Virus record (IMG/VR): IMGVR_UViG_3300048927_000733
Coordinates: 1 to 43,010 of that record
Length of the DNA: 43,010 nucleotides
Source: a virus
Direction: 5' to 3' (one strand)
A program made the translations under genes and the position numbers. Within the stretch, counting starts at the first letter, position 1. Each line of letters begins with the position of its first letter. Below the pieces are notes generated by a model that saw only the letters and a program-made list of their open reading frames with translations, was not told the DNA's origin and did not search any database. This document shows, one piece after another, positions 33,094-41,734 of the stretch.

Positions 33094-33118
33094 AGCGCTC
33101 CACTGGGGCGCTTTTTTT
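33094..33118 (+). terminator. Intrinsic terminator before tail spike
   Basis: AGCGCTCC (33094-33101) pairs with GGGGCGCT (33105-33112) around a 3-base loop, then seven T. Confidence 0.88.
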
Positions 33119-33130
33119 ATGGGGTAAAAT

Positions 33131-35524
33131 ATGACTATCTCTAGTGAAATCAGCGCATCCGGCCCGTATCTGGGGAACGGTTCCACAACCGTCTTTCCTT
33201 ACGAATTCAAGATCGTAAACGAATCCCACATCAAGGTTATATTTTCTTCGATTGACGGGAATGTTTCAGAGCTTTCGATCGGGAGCGGTGACTACCGTGT
33301 GACCGGTGTTGGTGACGAGAACGGCGGTAACGTCATAAAGACTGGTGCGTTGCGCTCGGGGGAGCGGCTTATGATCGTCCGGCGCCCTCCGTTCACTCAA
33401 GAAACTTCCCTCACGAACCAGGGTCCGTATTATCCCGATGTCGTAGAGGACGCTTTCGATAAATTCGTCATGCAGACGCAGGCGGTAAAGGAAGCCACTG
33501 ACCGATCGGTAAAAGTCGAGCATGGTGTCGTCGCGCCAACTATTGCGCACGGCATTCCGAACGGCTCCACTTTGATGCTGGAAGATGATCGCCTTGTGGG
33601 TGGCCCAGATATCCTCGCTCTGTCCAATGCCGCAGAAATTGCGCGCAACATCGCGGAGGGATTTGCATCGGATATTGTTTCGCAAGGCACCGTACCGATC
33701 TACGCCACGACGGACGGGCTTGCGTTGATCACAATTCCCGTTGGCATCAATGCCGTGCGGGTGAACGGCAAGGCTGCTGCTGGGGACGGAGGCGGCGGGT
33801 CGTTCCTGCGTGTGGGTGCAGAGCCTGACCACGGCGCAAAATTCCAGTCAGCTGGCGGCGTTTGGTGGGAATTGCAAAGTTTCGATGTGAGATTCCATGG
33901 AAAGTTTATCGCCCAGGTGGCAAACGAAATGGCGACAGGGCAGGATGTCTTAGTTGCCTGTTTTGGTGACAGCACTGAGGCAGGTTATGATAACACACTG
34001 CCGCCGCCCTACATTGATCCGCTGAATGCACCAGCCGTCGCACAAAACACCCTACAGAATTACCATTTCAATGATGGCATCATCTTTGAAAATTATGGTG
34101 TTAGCGGCACGAACTCCACTGCAATCATCATTAATTTCCGGAATCAGGTGGCTGTTCTCAAGACGCGCGGCTGCAAAAGTATCGTGATGAATACCGGCAT
34201 GAACGAGATGCAGAGCCCAACGCCGGTTGATATCAATCGCACGCGTATGCTGCTCATCGCCTTCGAACAGATTGCCCGCTCGGCTGGCATGGCAATTATC
34301 TTCAAGACGCCAAACCCTGTCTGGGCGGTGCCTGGTGTCGGGACGATGGATAAGGCCGAGCGCTCGAAGAATTATTCGCAGGTGGTTCGGGATGTGTGCC
34401 GTGCAACGGGTGCCGTTCTGTGCGATGTCTACGACCACTGCATCAAGCTCCAGTCGACGGGCATCTGGTCTATCCTTGAAACCATTCCTGACGGCGTTCA
34501 CCCCAGCAATACGATTGCTGGTGTCTATCGCTCGATCGGTCGTTTGGTGGCCTCAGTGTTCTGTCATCCGCAGGCAGGAGTTGACCGGCCAAACCAGTTT
34601 CTCGTCGCTGGGGGGCCGGGAACGACTTGTTTCCCGACCGAAGGCGCCACACTGGCCAAGAACACGAGAATGGGTTTGCAAGTCGTCTCGTCGGATTACA
34701 ATGGCCCGAAGACGCTGAATATGCTTGTGATGGTCGAAACAACAGGGTTGGATGTTGTTCTTGCTTATCCGATGTGGATCGGGGGCATTGCATCCGCAAA
34801 CGTGCTTGTTGATGGTGTGGGTATCGGAACCATCTCGCAATACAATGTGGGCGACTACGGCACGTATTATGCGCAGCAGCATGAATTGACCGTCATCCGC
34901 AACGCAGTGCCGGGTCTGCACCTTATCCAGATATCGTCTGCTTCTGGTGTCGGTGCTGTTGCGGCCAACTATTTGCGCACGCGTCAGACCAACGTCTCTA
35001 AACCTTACAAGAACAATGCGCCTTACATTTCGCACTCGCGGCTTCTGGCTCCAAAACTACAAATGGATGTCAGCAACGGCTCCGACAATGCTATCTGCTT
35101 GCTCGACCATCTACCGGCCTCTCGTTTGAATGATGGAATCGATATCGAGTTCGAAGCGAAGCTTGCTAAGGGTGAATTCTTCATTGTGCATGGCTTGTGG
35201 GCAGCCGATAATTTCAGTGGTGCGGCAGTGTGCGGTACGGCCTTTGGATGTGCGATGGGAACTGGCTACGGTGTCATTCGTGAAGGCGAAGGATATTCCG
35301 GGTTTCTTGACACGGTGCTCAACCTTGTCGACCTCACCCAGCAAGAACGCCTGTGGCGGATTTCCATCCCTCCTGGCCTAAACCAGCCAGCCACTCTCAT
35401 TATCGACGGCAACGCTTACACGCCGCACGTTTTGGGTAAACCTTATCTTGGCGGGTGGATGGGCCTGCAGAAGAACGGCAATGGCACGATGATCATCAAA
35501 AACCTGCGAATGCTGGATCACTGA
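33131..35524 (+). CDS. Tail spike/fibre with SGNH (GDSL) esterase domain
   Basis: 797 residues. The N-terminus (about 1-130: GPYLGNGSTTVFPYEFKIVN) is a T7-type tail-fibre virion-binding domain. The SGNH hydrolase domain (about 270-480) has block I FGDS with nucleophile Ser281, Gly in NYGVSG, Asn358 in TGMNE and the Asp454-x-x-His457 pair in PDGVHP. The C-terminal part (about 500-797) is beta-rich and probably binds carbohydrate. It is predicted to deacetylate capsule or O-antigen on the cell surface. Exact substrate unknown. Confidence 0.87.
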   Translation: MTISSEISASGPYLGNGSTTVFPYEFKIVNESHIKVIFSSIDGNVSELSIGSGDYRVTGVGDENGGNVIKTGALRSGERLMIVRRPPFTQETSLTNQGPYYPDVVEDAFDKFVMQTQAVKEATDRSVKVEHGVVAPTIAHGIPNGSTLMLEDDRLVGGPDILALSNAAEIARNIAEGFASDIVSQGTVPIYATTDGLALITIPVGINAVRVNGKAAAGDGGGGSFLRVGAEPDHGAKFQSAGGVWWELQSFDVRFHGKFIAQVANEMATGQDVLVACFGDSTEAGYDNTLPPPYIDPLNAPAVAQNTLQNYHFNDGIIFENYGVSGTNSTAIIINFRNQVAVLKTRGCKSIVMNTGMNEMQSPTPVDINRTRMLLIAFEQIARSAGMAIIFKTPNPVWAVPGVGTMDKAERSKNYSQVVRDVCRATGAVLCDVYDHCIKLQSTGIWSILETIPDGVHPSNTIAGVYRSIGRLVASVFCHPQAGVDRPNQFLVAGGPGTTCFPTEGATLAKNTRMGLQVVSSDYNGPKTLNMLVMVETTGLDVVLAYPMWIGGIASANVLVDGVGIGTISQYNVGDYGTYYAQQHELTVIRNAVPGLHLIQISSASGVGAVAANYLRTRQTNVSKPYKNNAPYISHSRLLAPKLQMDVSNGSDNAICLLDHLPASRLNDGIDIEFEAKLAKGEFFIVHGLWAADNFSGAAVCGTAFGCAMGTGYGVIREGEGYSGFLDTVLNLVDLTQQERLWRISIPPGLNQPATLIIDGNAYTPHVLGKPYLGGWMGLQKNGNGTMIIKNLRMLDH

Positions 35525-35593
35525 TCCGCTTCTTGCCGTCTCAGCTGTGAGCAGCGCGGCAATCAAGAATCCTAAACTTTGAAGGAAATCGAC

Positions 35594-36322
35594 ATGACCA
35601 CGACGCTGGACACGCAGCGGCGCTTGATCGCGCTTGGCTACAATCCTGGCCTGCCCGATGGGATACCCGGGCCGAAAACCACAGACGAGATAAAGCGCTT
35701 CCAGAAAGACTACGGCCTTGTCGTGGATGGGATTGCCGGAAAGCAAACCATTGCGGCGATGAAGCAGGCGCAGGCCAGCCCGAAACCTGCAAAACCAGAG
35801 CCGGACAAAGAGGCGATGCAGTTCCCTGCGTCGGTCGGCACGCCGCAAGCGTCTGGCGCAAAGCCGCCTCCGAACGTCTCTTCGCTCAAACTGCTGGATA
35901 CTGCGCGGGCTATCAAAGAACTGATATGGCATTGTGCGGCGACACCGGAAGGCAAGGACTTCACGGTTGAGGATATTCGGTCATGGCACAAGCAGCGTGG
36001 CTGGTCTGACATCGGCTATCACTTTGTCGTCTACCGTGACGGCCGCATCATGGTTGGTCGGCCAGTCGGACAGATCGGCGCGCACTGCGAGGGACACAAC
36101 ACCGGCGCTGTCGGTTGCTGCTATATCGGAGGTGTCAGTGCTGACGGCAAGAAGCCGAAAGACACCCGCACGCCTGAACAGCGCGCCTCGATGCTCTGGC
36201 TCACCGAGCAGCTTGTGAAGAAATTCCCCATCACTCAGGTGACGGGCCACAATCAGTATGCCGCCAAGGCATGCCCATCGTTCTACGTCCACAACGACCC
36301 GCTCTCCAAGCTGGCGCGCTGA
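35594..36322 (+). CDS. Endolysin: peptidoglycan-binding plus N-acetylmuramoyl-L-alanine amidase
   Basis: 242 residues from ATG 35594; a longer frame from 35579 is rejected because GAAGGA fits this ATG. N-terminal peptidoglycan-binding domain (6-58: TQRRLIALGYNPGLPDG; RFQKDYGLVVDGIAGKQT), Pro/Lys linker, and amidase_2 domain (about 105-235). Zinc ligands His113, His219 and Cys227, with Tyr142 and Lys225, match T7 lysozyme His17/His122/Cys130, Tyr46 and Lys128. No signal peptide, so it depends on a holin for release. Confidence 0.94.
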   Translation: MTTTLDTQRRLIALGYNPGLPDGIPGPKTTDEIKRFQKDYGLVVDGIAGKQTIAAMKQAQASPKPAKPEPDKEAMQFPASVGTPQASGAKPPPNVSSLKLLDTARAIKELIWHCAATPEGKDFTVEDIRSWHKQRGWSDIGYHFVVYRDGRIMVGRPVGQIGAHCEGHNTGAVGCCYIGGVSADGKKPKDTRTPEQRASMLWLTEQLVKKFPITQVTGHNQYAAKACPSFYVHNDPLSKLAR

Positions 36323-36346
36323 TCCTCAACCACAAAGGAACTGACC

Positions 36347-36673
36347 ATGAAACGCATTGCGATTCTCGCAGTGGCGGCGCTTTCGCTTGCCTCCTGCACA
36401 ACAACGTCTGGCTCGATTGATACCGCGATCCAGAAGAACCTCCCGCAGATTTGCTCGGCCGGCGAAACTGCCTATGCCGTGCTTCTGCCGTTCATCGCCG
36501 CCGACAGGCTCAAGCCTAAAACCGCAGCGGCGGCAGAGGCCGCCTACCAGAGCCTTCAGGCGCTCTGCGCGAACAAGGAGACGGCAACCCTCGCGTCCAC
36601 GCTGGTGGCTGCTTCTAGCGCCTATCTGACGATCAGCATTGCCGTGCGCGAAGCAAAGAAAGTGGAGGGCTGA
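36347..36673 (+). CDS. Lysis-cassette lipoprotein
   Basis: 108 residues; signal MKRIAILAVAALSLASC with lipobox Cys17, then a Thr/Ser spacer and Ala-rich helices. It lies between endolysin and holin-like genes, where spanin outer-membrane subunits occur, but it is longer and more helical than Rz1. An outer spanin role is possible, not shown. Confidence 0.78.
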   Translation: MKRIAILAVAALSLASCTTTSGSIDTAIQKNLPQICSAGETAYAVLLPFIAADRLKPKTAAAAEAAYQSLQALCANKETATLASTLVAASSAYLTISIAVREAKKVEG

Positions 36674-36676
36674 TCC

Positions 36677-37174
36677 ATGAAGCCGATCCATTACATCATC
36701 GCGGCCGCACTGGCGGTTGTTTGCCTTGCCGCCTTTGTGTTCTCCCCGGCATGGGCGCAGGACGCGGGGCCGGTCATCGCCCCGTCATCCTGGCTCTACG
36801 AACTATGGACGATCGTTCAGCCTGTCGTGGTTCTGCTCGTGTCCACCATCGGCCCGGTGCTGGTGACTTGGATCGCGGCACGACTCATCTCCTTGCTTAA
36901 AGTCACCGACGAGAAGCAACGCGGCGTGATCGAGGCGCAGTTGCGTGAGGCCCTGCATCAGTCGGCGCTCAATGCCATGAAATACGCCTTCACACGGGCT
37001 GGCATTCCAGCGCTTGGCGGCGTCATCAGTCCGACACTGGTTTCTGAGGCCATCAACTATGTAACCGAGAAGAACCCCGGAACGCTGCAAAAGCTCGGGG
37101 TCGACCAGAAGGCGCTTGAAGAAATCCTTCTGTCGAAGATCCCCGAAATCATCCAGACCAAAAAGGGACAGTGA
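36677..37174 (+). CDS. Holin-like membrane protein
   Basis: 165 residues. An N-terminal signal-like segment (YIIAAALAVVCLAAFVFSPA, ending AWA-Q) is followed by a second membrane segment at about 47-72 (VQPVVVLLVSTIGPVLVTWI), then a soluble helical tail (NAMKYAFTRAGIPALG; TEKNPGTLQKLGVDQ) reminiscent of the LLH-type holin family. Directly follows the lysis lipoprotein. Presumably releases or activates the endolysin. Confidence 0.75.
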   Translation: MKPIHYIIAAALAVVCLAAFVFSPAWAQDAGPVIAPSSWLYELWTIVQPVVVLLVSTIGPVLVTWIAARLISLLKVTDEKQRGVIEAQLREALHQSALNAMKYAFTRAGIPALGGVISPTLVSEAINYVTEKNPGTLQKLGVDQKALEEILLSKIPEIIQTKKGQ

Positions 37175-37175
37175 A

Positions 37176-37583
37176 ATGAGCTTGATCAAAAAAGGCGACA
37201 CGTTCGTCTATCACGATGCTCGGGGCGACGAGGTAGGGGCCGAGGTGGTTGTTGCTTTGGCCGTTGACGCGGCAGGCAATCAGGCATCGGGCCTTCCTCC
37301 CGGCCGCGCTGCCGCGTCCGCCTCGGTGCCTACGGTGCTCAGCAATGAGGACTTCGCCCGTATCAGCCAGACATATCGGCGTGCTGCTGCTGTGGCCGCT
37401 GGTGGCGGCGATGCTGTGCTGGTGAGCGGAGTAACCACCGCTGGCCCTGTGACGCTCACACTGGTCAATGGCGGGTCTGCTGTCGTCAGCGTTCCTGTCG
37501 GGTCAACGGTTCTGCCTTTCAGCGCCACGGCTGCTGCAATGGGCAGTACCGGTGGTACCGCGCAGAACCTGTTCTTCACATAA
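37176..37583 (+). CDS. Hypothetical beta-rich structural protein
   Basis: 135 residues from ATG 37176, one base after the previous stop. An SH3-like N-terminus (SLIKKGDTFVYHDARGDEVG) is followed by Ala/Gly-rich repeats and VTLTLVNGGSAVVSVPVGST. It looks like a virion accessory or fibre component; no family recognised. Confidence 0.75.
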   Translation: MSLIKKGDTFVYHDARGDEVGAEVVVALAVDAAGNQASGLPPGRAAASASVPTVLSNEDFARISQTYRRAAAVAAGGGDAVLVSGVTTAGPVTLTLVNGGSAVVSVPVGSTVLPFSATAAAMGSTGGTAQNLFFT

Positions 37584-37595
37584 AGGAGTAGGCCG

Positions 37596-38033
37596 ATGCC
37601 TTTCTGGTCAACAGGCCCGACGATTCCGCTCGCGGATGAAAACCCCACGGCGGAAGGCAGGACTGCCAAGCCTGGCACGATGTCTGCTGCATCTCGCGCC
37701 GATCACGAACACCCACGCCTCACAGCGACAGCTACAGGCGTGCTGGGAGCGAATGGAGAGGCGGCGGTGACATTCACCCGCACCTTCCCGACAAAGCCCG
37801 GTCTGACATCGATGTATGCCGAGGCAGCCGATGGCCAGCCAGTTGTGTTCAAGGTCAAGACGTGGACCACCGATGCGAACGGCAATTACGTTGGGTGCGT
37901 GATCAAAGGGTATCGGGCGCAGGCGATCCCTACAAACCTCGTTTCCCTTCTTCTTGGCGGCGTTTTCAATCTCTTCGCGGGATCTGCAAGCGGCGTTGAA
38001 TTTTCACTCATAGCGGTACAGGCATCAAGCTAA
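37596..38033 (+). CDS. Hypothetical structural protein
   Basis: 145 residues with the strong site AAGGAG. The N-terminal part is Pro/Ala-rich with an ADHEHP motif like those of fibre-associated proteins; a beta-rich C-terminal domain follows (AAVTFTRTFPTKPGLTSMYA). Probably part of the receptor-binding apparatus. TAATG overlap with the next gene. Confidence 0.75.
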   Translation: MPFWSTGPTIPLADENPTAEGRTAKPGTMSAASRADHEHPRLTATATGVLGANGEAAVTFTRTFPTKPGLTSMYAEAADGQPVVFKVKTWTTDANGNYVGCVIKGYRAQAIPTNLVSLLLGGVFNLFAGSASGVEFSLIAVQASS

Positions 38034-38188
38034 TGGCTGGCGAACTCACATCGTTCTGGCTCGCCCGTGGGCGGGGAGTGGTTATGGAGGGCGGGGTGGT
38101 GCCGCCGAACCAGATAACAAGCCGCGTCGATGGCACAGCCATCAAGAGCCGCGTTGACGAAACCCCATTGCAGTCGAGGGCCGCATAA
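38033..38188 (+). CDS. Small hypothetical protein (51 aa)
   Basis: MAGELTSFWLARGRG ... SRVDGTAIKSRVDETPLQSR. TAATG overlaps at both ends (38031-38035 and 38186-38190) show that it is a translated link between the structural gene and the second esterase. It contains a near-repeated SRVD motif. Too short for the usual length cut-off. Confidence 0.7.
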   Translation: MAGELTSFWLARGRGVVMEGGVVPPNQITSRVDGTAIKSRVDETPLQSRAA

Positions 38189-39447
38189 TGACCTATTTCC
38201 AGAAAGAAGATTTGCTGCCTGTGTTACCTGACGCCGCAGCTGCCATCTACAGCCTTTCCCTAAAGTCGTTGCTGCTAAAGGGTGGTTTGCGTCCTGTTGC
38301 CACAAACTGCTCAATTCCAGGCATTCGTGGTTCGGCGAATACGTTTATGAATTCCCGCCCCGTGGTTAAAATTCGCGGGCAACATTCGATGCTCTATCCC
38401 GTGTTCCCTGCGTTCTACTGCGCGCAGGACTCTGGCGACAAACTTGAAAACGGAAGTGGCGCGGTAAGTCTGCGGGCTTCACTGGAATATCCGGTCGGCA
38501 CACGCGCCCCGATTGCCTTCGACTTCGGGCAGATGGATGCGATGATCGCTTCGGGGGGCTGGTCAATTGGTAAAATTGCCTCAACTGTTCCAAACGGAGG
38601 AACGGCTTTTTTCCCGTTAGATATTGTTGCGCCGAACGGCGTCATTTTTTCCGACCAGAGAAATGCATCGGCGGGTCTTGAGGAGGGATTGACTGCCGGA
38701 ACAGCGCTTTTGGCCAGTGCCGCCGAAGGACTGCAAACGCCTGCGACAGGTGGCTCCAATTGCTATCATCCACTGGCCGTGCTGGCCTACACCAATCAAA
38801 AGGGATACCTGCTTATAGGTGATAGCATCATGCATGGCACCGGTGATACCCCCGACAGCTCTACGGACATGGGCATAGCAGCTAGGTCTATCGGGCCTTC
38901 CTACGGCTATATCAACATGGGTATTTGGGGTGACACGCTTGTAAAGTTCATGACGAGCTATCGTCGCAGGGCATCGTTTGCAGCGGTGTGCAGTGACGTT
39001 ATCAGCAACTATGGCAACAACGACATTCTGACCCGAACGGCTGCGCAGATCAAAGCTGATCTCATCAAGTCATGGAGTCTCCCCGACTTTGCAAACTGTC
39101 GTGTGTGGCAAGTGAATTTCGGTCCTCGTACTTCAAGCGGAGCGACCACTACCCCGGTGGCTGGATGGGGACCAGGTTCCGTGCAGGCTGATCTAAACGC
39201 GTGGCTGGCTGACGGCGCTCCAATGTCGAATGGGATCGCGGTAGCAACGGGTACTGGTGGAGCGCTCCGATCCGGTTCAAACGGCCATCCTCTGCGGGGT
39301 GTTATTGATATCGCCTCTGTACTGCAAACCGGTGACAGCGGCGTTTGGGCTGATGTCAGCGACACAACAGATTGGGTGCATCCTGACCTGTCGGGCTATC
39401 TTAAGGTCGCTGCCTCTTCGGCGTTTGCGGCTTGCCTGGCAGCCTAA
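38188..39447 (+). CDS. SGNH (GDSL) hydrolase, second esterase
   Basis: 419 residues. The N-terminal 190 residues are beta-rich without recognised domain. The SGNH domain has LLIGDS (Ser213), NMGIWGD (Gly248), NYGNND (Asn278) and DWVHPD (Asp395, His398), so all four catalytic blocks are present. No signal peptide. It lies with tail genes and is probably virion-bound. It is not closely similar to the tail spike esterase, so it is not a recent duplication. Confidence 0.85.
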   Translation: MTYFQKEDLLPVLPDAAAAIYSLSLKSLLLKGGLRPVATNCSIPGIRGSANTFMNSRPVVKIRGQHSMLYPVFPAFYCAQDSGDKLENGSGAVSLRASLEYPVGTRAPIAFDFGQMDAMIASGGWSIGKIASTVPNGGTAFFPLDIVAPNGVIFSDQRNASAGLEEGLTAGTALLASAAEGLQTPATGGSNCYHPLAVLAYTNQKGYLLIGDSIMHGTGDTPDSSTDMGIAARSIGPSYGYINMGIWGDTLVKFMTSYRRRASFAAVCSDVISNYGNNDILTRTAAQIKADLIKSWSLPDFANCRVWQVNFGPRTSSGATTTPVAGWGPGSVQADLNAWLADGAPMSNGIAVATGTGGALRSGSNGHPLRGVIDIASVLQTGDSGVWADVSDTTDWVHPDLSGYLKVAASSAFAACLAA

Positions 39448-39485
39448 CCACCACACAGCATACGCATAGAAGGGCATAGGGGCGG

Positions 39486-39914
39486 ATGGAGCCAACGAGC
39501 ATGCAGATAACACGCGCACCACGCATGGAATGGAACTTGAACACGCTAATCCAATTGGTGACGCTTGTCGGGATGATCGTCGGCGGCGTCGTCATCTGGG
39601 TCGATAAGAGCCGTGACATTGAAGATTTGCAGGTGTGGAGAGTAAACCACGAGCAGCTCCACAAAGAGCGGCTTGTGGACGTGAAGGCCAACGAAGCCCG
39701 AAACGACGAGAAGTTCAAGAGCATCGAGGCCGACGTGCGAAAGCTCAACGGTCTGACGGATAATCTCAGCTTCCGGCTGACCACGAACGAGAATGCCACC
39801 ACAGGCATTGCTCAGACCGTCAAGGACATCCAGCAGTCGCTTTCACAGCAATCCGGCGATCTGCGCGAGATAAAGGTTATCCTTGAGAGGATGGAGAAGG
39901 TGAGGCGTCCGTAG
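39486..39914 (+). CDS. Membrane-anchored coiled-coil protein
   Basis: 142 residues; site GGGGCGG before ATG 39486, with ATG 39501 as alternative. One membrane segment at about 21-40 (LIQLVTLVGMIVGGVVIWVD) and a periplasmic-type coiled coil (about 60-140: DEKFKSIEADVRKLNGLTDN). The topology would suit an inner-membrane spanin, but gene position, apart from the lysis cassette, gives little support. Confidence 0.72.
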   Translation: MEPTSMQITRAPRMEWNLNTLIQLVTLVGMIVGGVVIWVDKSRDIEDLQVWRVNHEQLHKERLVDVKANEARNDEKFKSIEADVRKLNGLTDNLSFRLTTNENATTGIAQTVKDIQQSLSQQSGDLREIKVILERMEKVRRP

Positions 39915-39916
39915 CC

Positions 39917-39942
39917 AAAAAAAGACCCGCTTCGGCGGGTCT
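39917..39942 (-). terminator. Intrinsic terminator of the leftward accessory operon
   Basis: AGACCCGC-TTCG-GCGGGTCT (39923-39942), a UUCG tetraloop hairpin, followed leftward by seven T. It lies in the convergent gap with the last late gene. Confidence 0.88.
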
Positions 39943-39982
39943 CACTCGTGCGGTTGGTTTTGGCAAACAGTCTTCTTTACGA

Positions 39983-40198
39983 TTAGCTGCGGCTGTACGC
40001 GTCAATAGACCCGCGGGGGTTTTCTATTAGCTTCTCGCGATTGTTTTCGTGGCTTGGAGGGCCGAGAATCAATGCCGCATCGCGCATAACGTCGATTAGA
40101 CTTCCTGTATCGCCTGTTCGATCCATTCTGATCGCGGTAAGACCTGAAGTTTCGCGATAAATCGCTGTGGCATCAGTATTCTGATAAAAGATGTTCAT
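39983..40198 (-). CDS. Hypothetical protein (71 aa)
   Basis: Start ATG 40198 with GGAGGG; it overlaps the protease stop (ATGA). Mixed composition (IYRETSGLTAIRMDRTGDTG; VMRDAALILGPPS). Last gene of the protease operon, perhaps its partner or regulator. Not recognised. Confidence 0.7.
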   Translation of the reverse strand: MNIFYQNTDATAIYRETSGLTAIRMDRTGDTGSLIDVMRDAALILGPPSHENNREKLIENPRGSIDAYSRS

Positions 40199-41193
40199 AT
40201 TGCCCTCCATCCTTCAAAAATGCGGCGGTCGTCTAATTGTTCCTGCAATCCATGCGGAGTATTCACAGTTCCCCGGACCATAGTGCCTTCTGAGACGAAG
40301 CCATATGACCCTGTCTCAACGCTTTCGATCAATCCGCGCACCATACTGTAGTTAACGGAAGAATTTGGTGCCACTATGGTCATAGGGTTGAACGGCACTG
40401 CCAGTTCCATCTCGACGCTGTAATCCTTGTGCACGGCTTTCAACTGTTCGTAAAATTCAGCGCTTGGTTTCTCAACTGGCAACCCAAGCGCTAACGCTTC
40501 ACGGCGGTTTATTGTGTAATCATGGCTTCCAGAATCCGCACACAGGAAATCTACTATCCCCTGAACCTTGCCGGAATCTTGCACATGTTCGTTAAGAAGT
40601 TTCTCAGCAAGGAAGCGAATTTGAGCTCGAGATCTAAAAATTTCGCCGAGCACCAAAGGGTGAACCTTGTTCGATAGTTCATTAAGGACCGATGCCAAAA
40701 GTCCGGCGTCTTTTATTCCAAGGTCAGTTTTGGCTGCATCTAGATACCCTCGTACAGCCTCGACGCTTACAGGGATCCGAGCCAGTTGGTTGCCGTTAGG
40801 TACTTGTGGACCGAGCGGATGGGTTAAACTAGGATCAATCGGCCCGAGTGCAGCCTGCTTTGTCATCACGATGTTGCTGGCGCCTAACGAAATCAGCGTT
40901 CCAGCACTCATCGCTTTGTAGGGTATCAAGACCTCAAACTCATCGCAGAATGTCTTGATTAGGTTGACCAGCCGCCAAGCCGCCGCAGTGTTGCCTCCAT
41001 TTGTATGGAGCACCAACGATATTCGCTTTGTCGGTCCAATCGCGTCAAGCGCTTCCACAAAAATGTCAATGCAATCGGCGCCGATTTGAGTTTCAGCATT
41101 TGCCCGATCGCCTGTAACGTATGAAATTACCTTTGTACCTCTGGCGCTCTCTATTGCTTCATAGAGCGGTTTACGTTGCATAAAAGCCATCAT
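40195..41193 (-). CDS. ClpP/crotonase-fold serine protease (SDH proteinase family)
   Basis: 332 residues from ATG 41193 (TAATG overlap with the gene before); ATG 41190 is equally placed. It has the SppA/ClpP fold pattern of the serine dehydrogenase proteinase family: LVLHTNGGNTAAAWRLV at 60-76 (oxyanion TNGG), the nucleophile motif YKAMSAGT with Ser96, and ALGPID at 115-120. There is no signal peptide or membrane segment, so it acts in the cytoplasm. Substrate unknown. A ClpP-fold protease as prophage cargo could serve defence or host control; inference. Confidence 0.82.
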   Translation of the reverse strand: MMAFMQRKPLYEAIESARGTKVISYVTGDRANAETQIGADCIDIFVEALDAIGPTKRISLVLHTNGGNTAAAWRLVNLIKTFCDEFEVLIPYKAMSAGTLISLGASNIVMTKQAALGPIDPSLTHPLGPQVPNGNQLARIPVSVEAVRGYLDAAKTDLGIKDAGLLASVLNELSNKVHPLVLGEIFRSRAQIRFLAEKLLNEHVQDSGKVQGIVDFLCADSGSHDYTINRREALALGLPVEKPSAEFYEQLKAVHKDYSVEMELAVPFNPMTIVAPNSSVNYSMVRGLIESVETGSYGFVSEGTMVRGTVNTPHGLQEQLDDRRIFEGWRAI

Positions 41194-41375
41194 TACCCCC
41201 AAGTTACTTCGCGCATTTCATGTTCCGCAAAGGTTGTCAATAAATCCTCGGGCGTTAATGGGATCTTCCGTGGGGCCATTTGCATTAAGGCGCGGTATTC
41301 CCTAGGTATTAATTTCAAACAATCCACAGTTGATTTTGCGCTCGTCGTGTTATTACAGCTTACCCACAAAATCAT
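41193..41375 (-). CDS. Small hypothetical protein upstream of the protease
   Basis: 60 residues from ATG 41375; the frame is open to 41453 and the start is uncertain. The second half (LKLIPREYRALMQMAPRKIP, then EDLLTTFAEHEMREV) looks like a real helical protein, while the first 15 residues are doubtful because they overlap the end of the gene remnant at 41353. Its TAA overlaps the protease ATG. Confidence 0.55.
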   Translation of the reverse strand: MILWVSCNNTTSAKSTVDCLKLIPREYRALMQMAPRKIPLTPEDLLTTFAEHEMREVTWG

Positions 41376-41576
41376 CCAGCGGGAACGTGCGTAAATCAAT
41401 CTGAACCATCGGCCCCCGCTGCGTGTGCATGGTGAGCGTGCCGATATCGACATTCAGGCCGGACTTGTGGACGTCTCGAATGGCGTCGTTGAATTGACGC
41501 AGCGCGAAGGCAAGCTGGTCTTCGTAATGCTTTTGGCGACCGTGAATAGAATCATCGTCATCAATGATACCGAAAA
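41353..41576 (-). pseudogene. 5'-truncated gene remnant
   Basis: An open leftward frame ending TAA 41355-41353 has clear protein character (KHYEDQLAFALRQFNDAIRD, then NVDIGTLTMHTQRGPM, ending DDFVGKL). No ATG, GTG or TTG precedes it before a stop near 41657, and an intrinsic terminator lies just upstream. It looks like the 3' end of a gene whose start was lost, perhaps at a recombination joint. Confidence 0.5.
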
Positions 41577-41600
41577 AATAAAACCCGCCGGGTGGGCGGG
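41573..41600 (-). terminator. Intrinsic terminator after the excisionase-like operon
   Basis: Leftward CCCGCC-CACCC-GGCGGG (41600-41584) followed by TTTTATTTTTT. Confidence 0.8.
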
Positions 41601-41734
41601 CAAAGTTGAGTATGGCGCGCGTACAAATTACATTTCGCGCTTGAGGCGAATATCCCGTTCAGAAATGAACAGCTGGTGAAGATCGCACCCCAAGAAAAGA
41701 CCTGTCGCAGCAAACATGGGGTTCGACGGGTGGC

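Noticed and set aside
11579-39447. Diversity-generating retroelement, expected because the head genes resemble BPP-1
   Set aside because: No reverse transcriptase frame is present and I saw no template/variable repeat pair near the tail spike genes.
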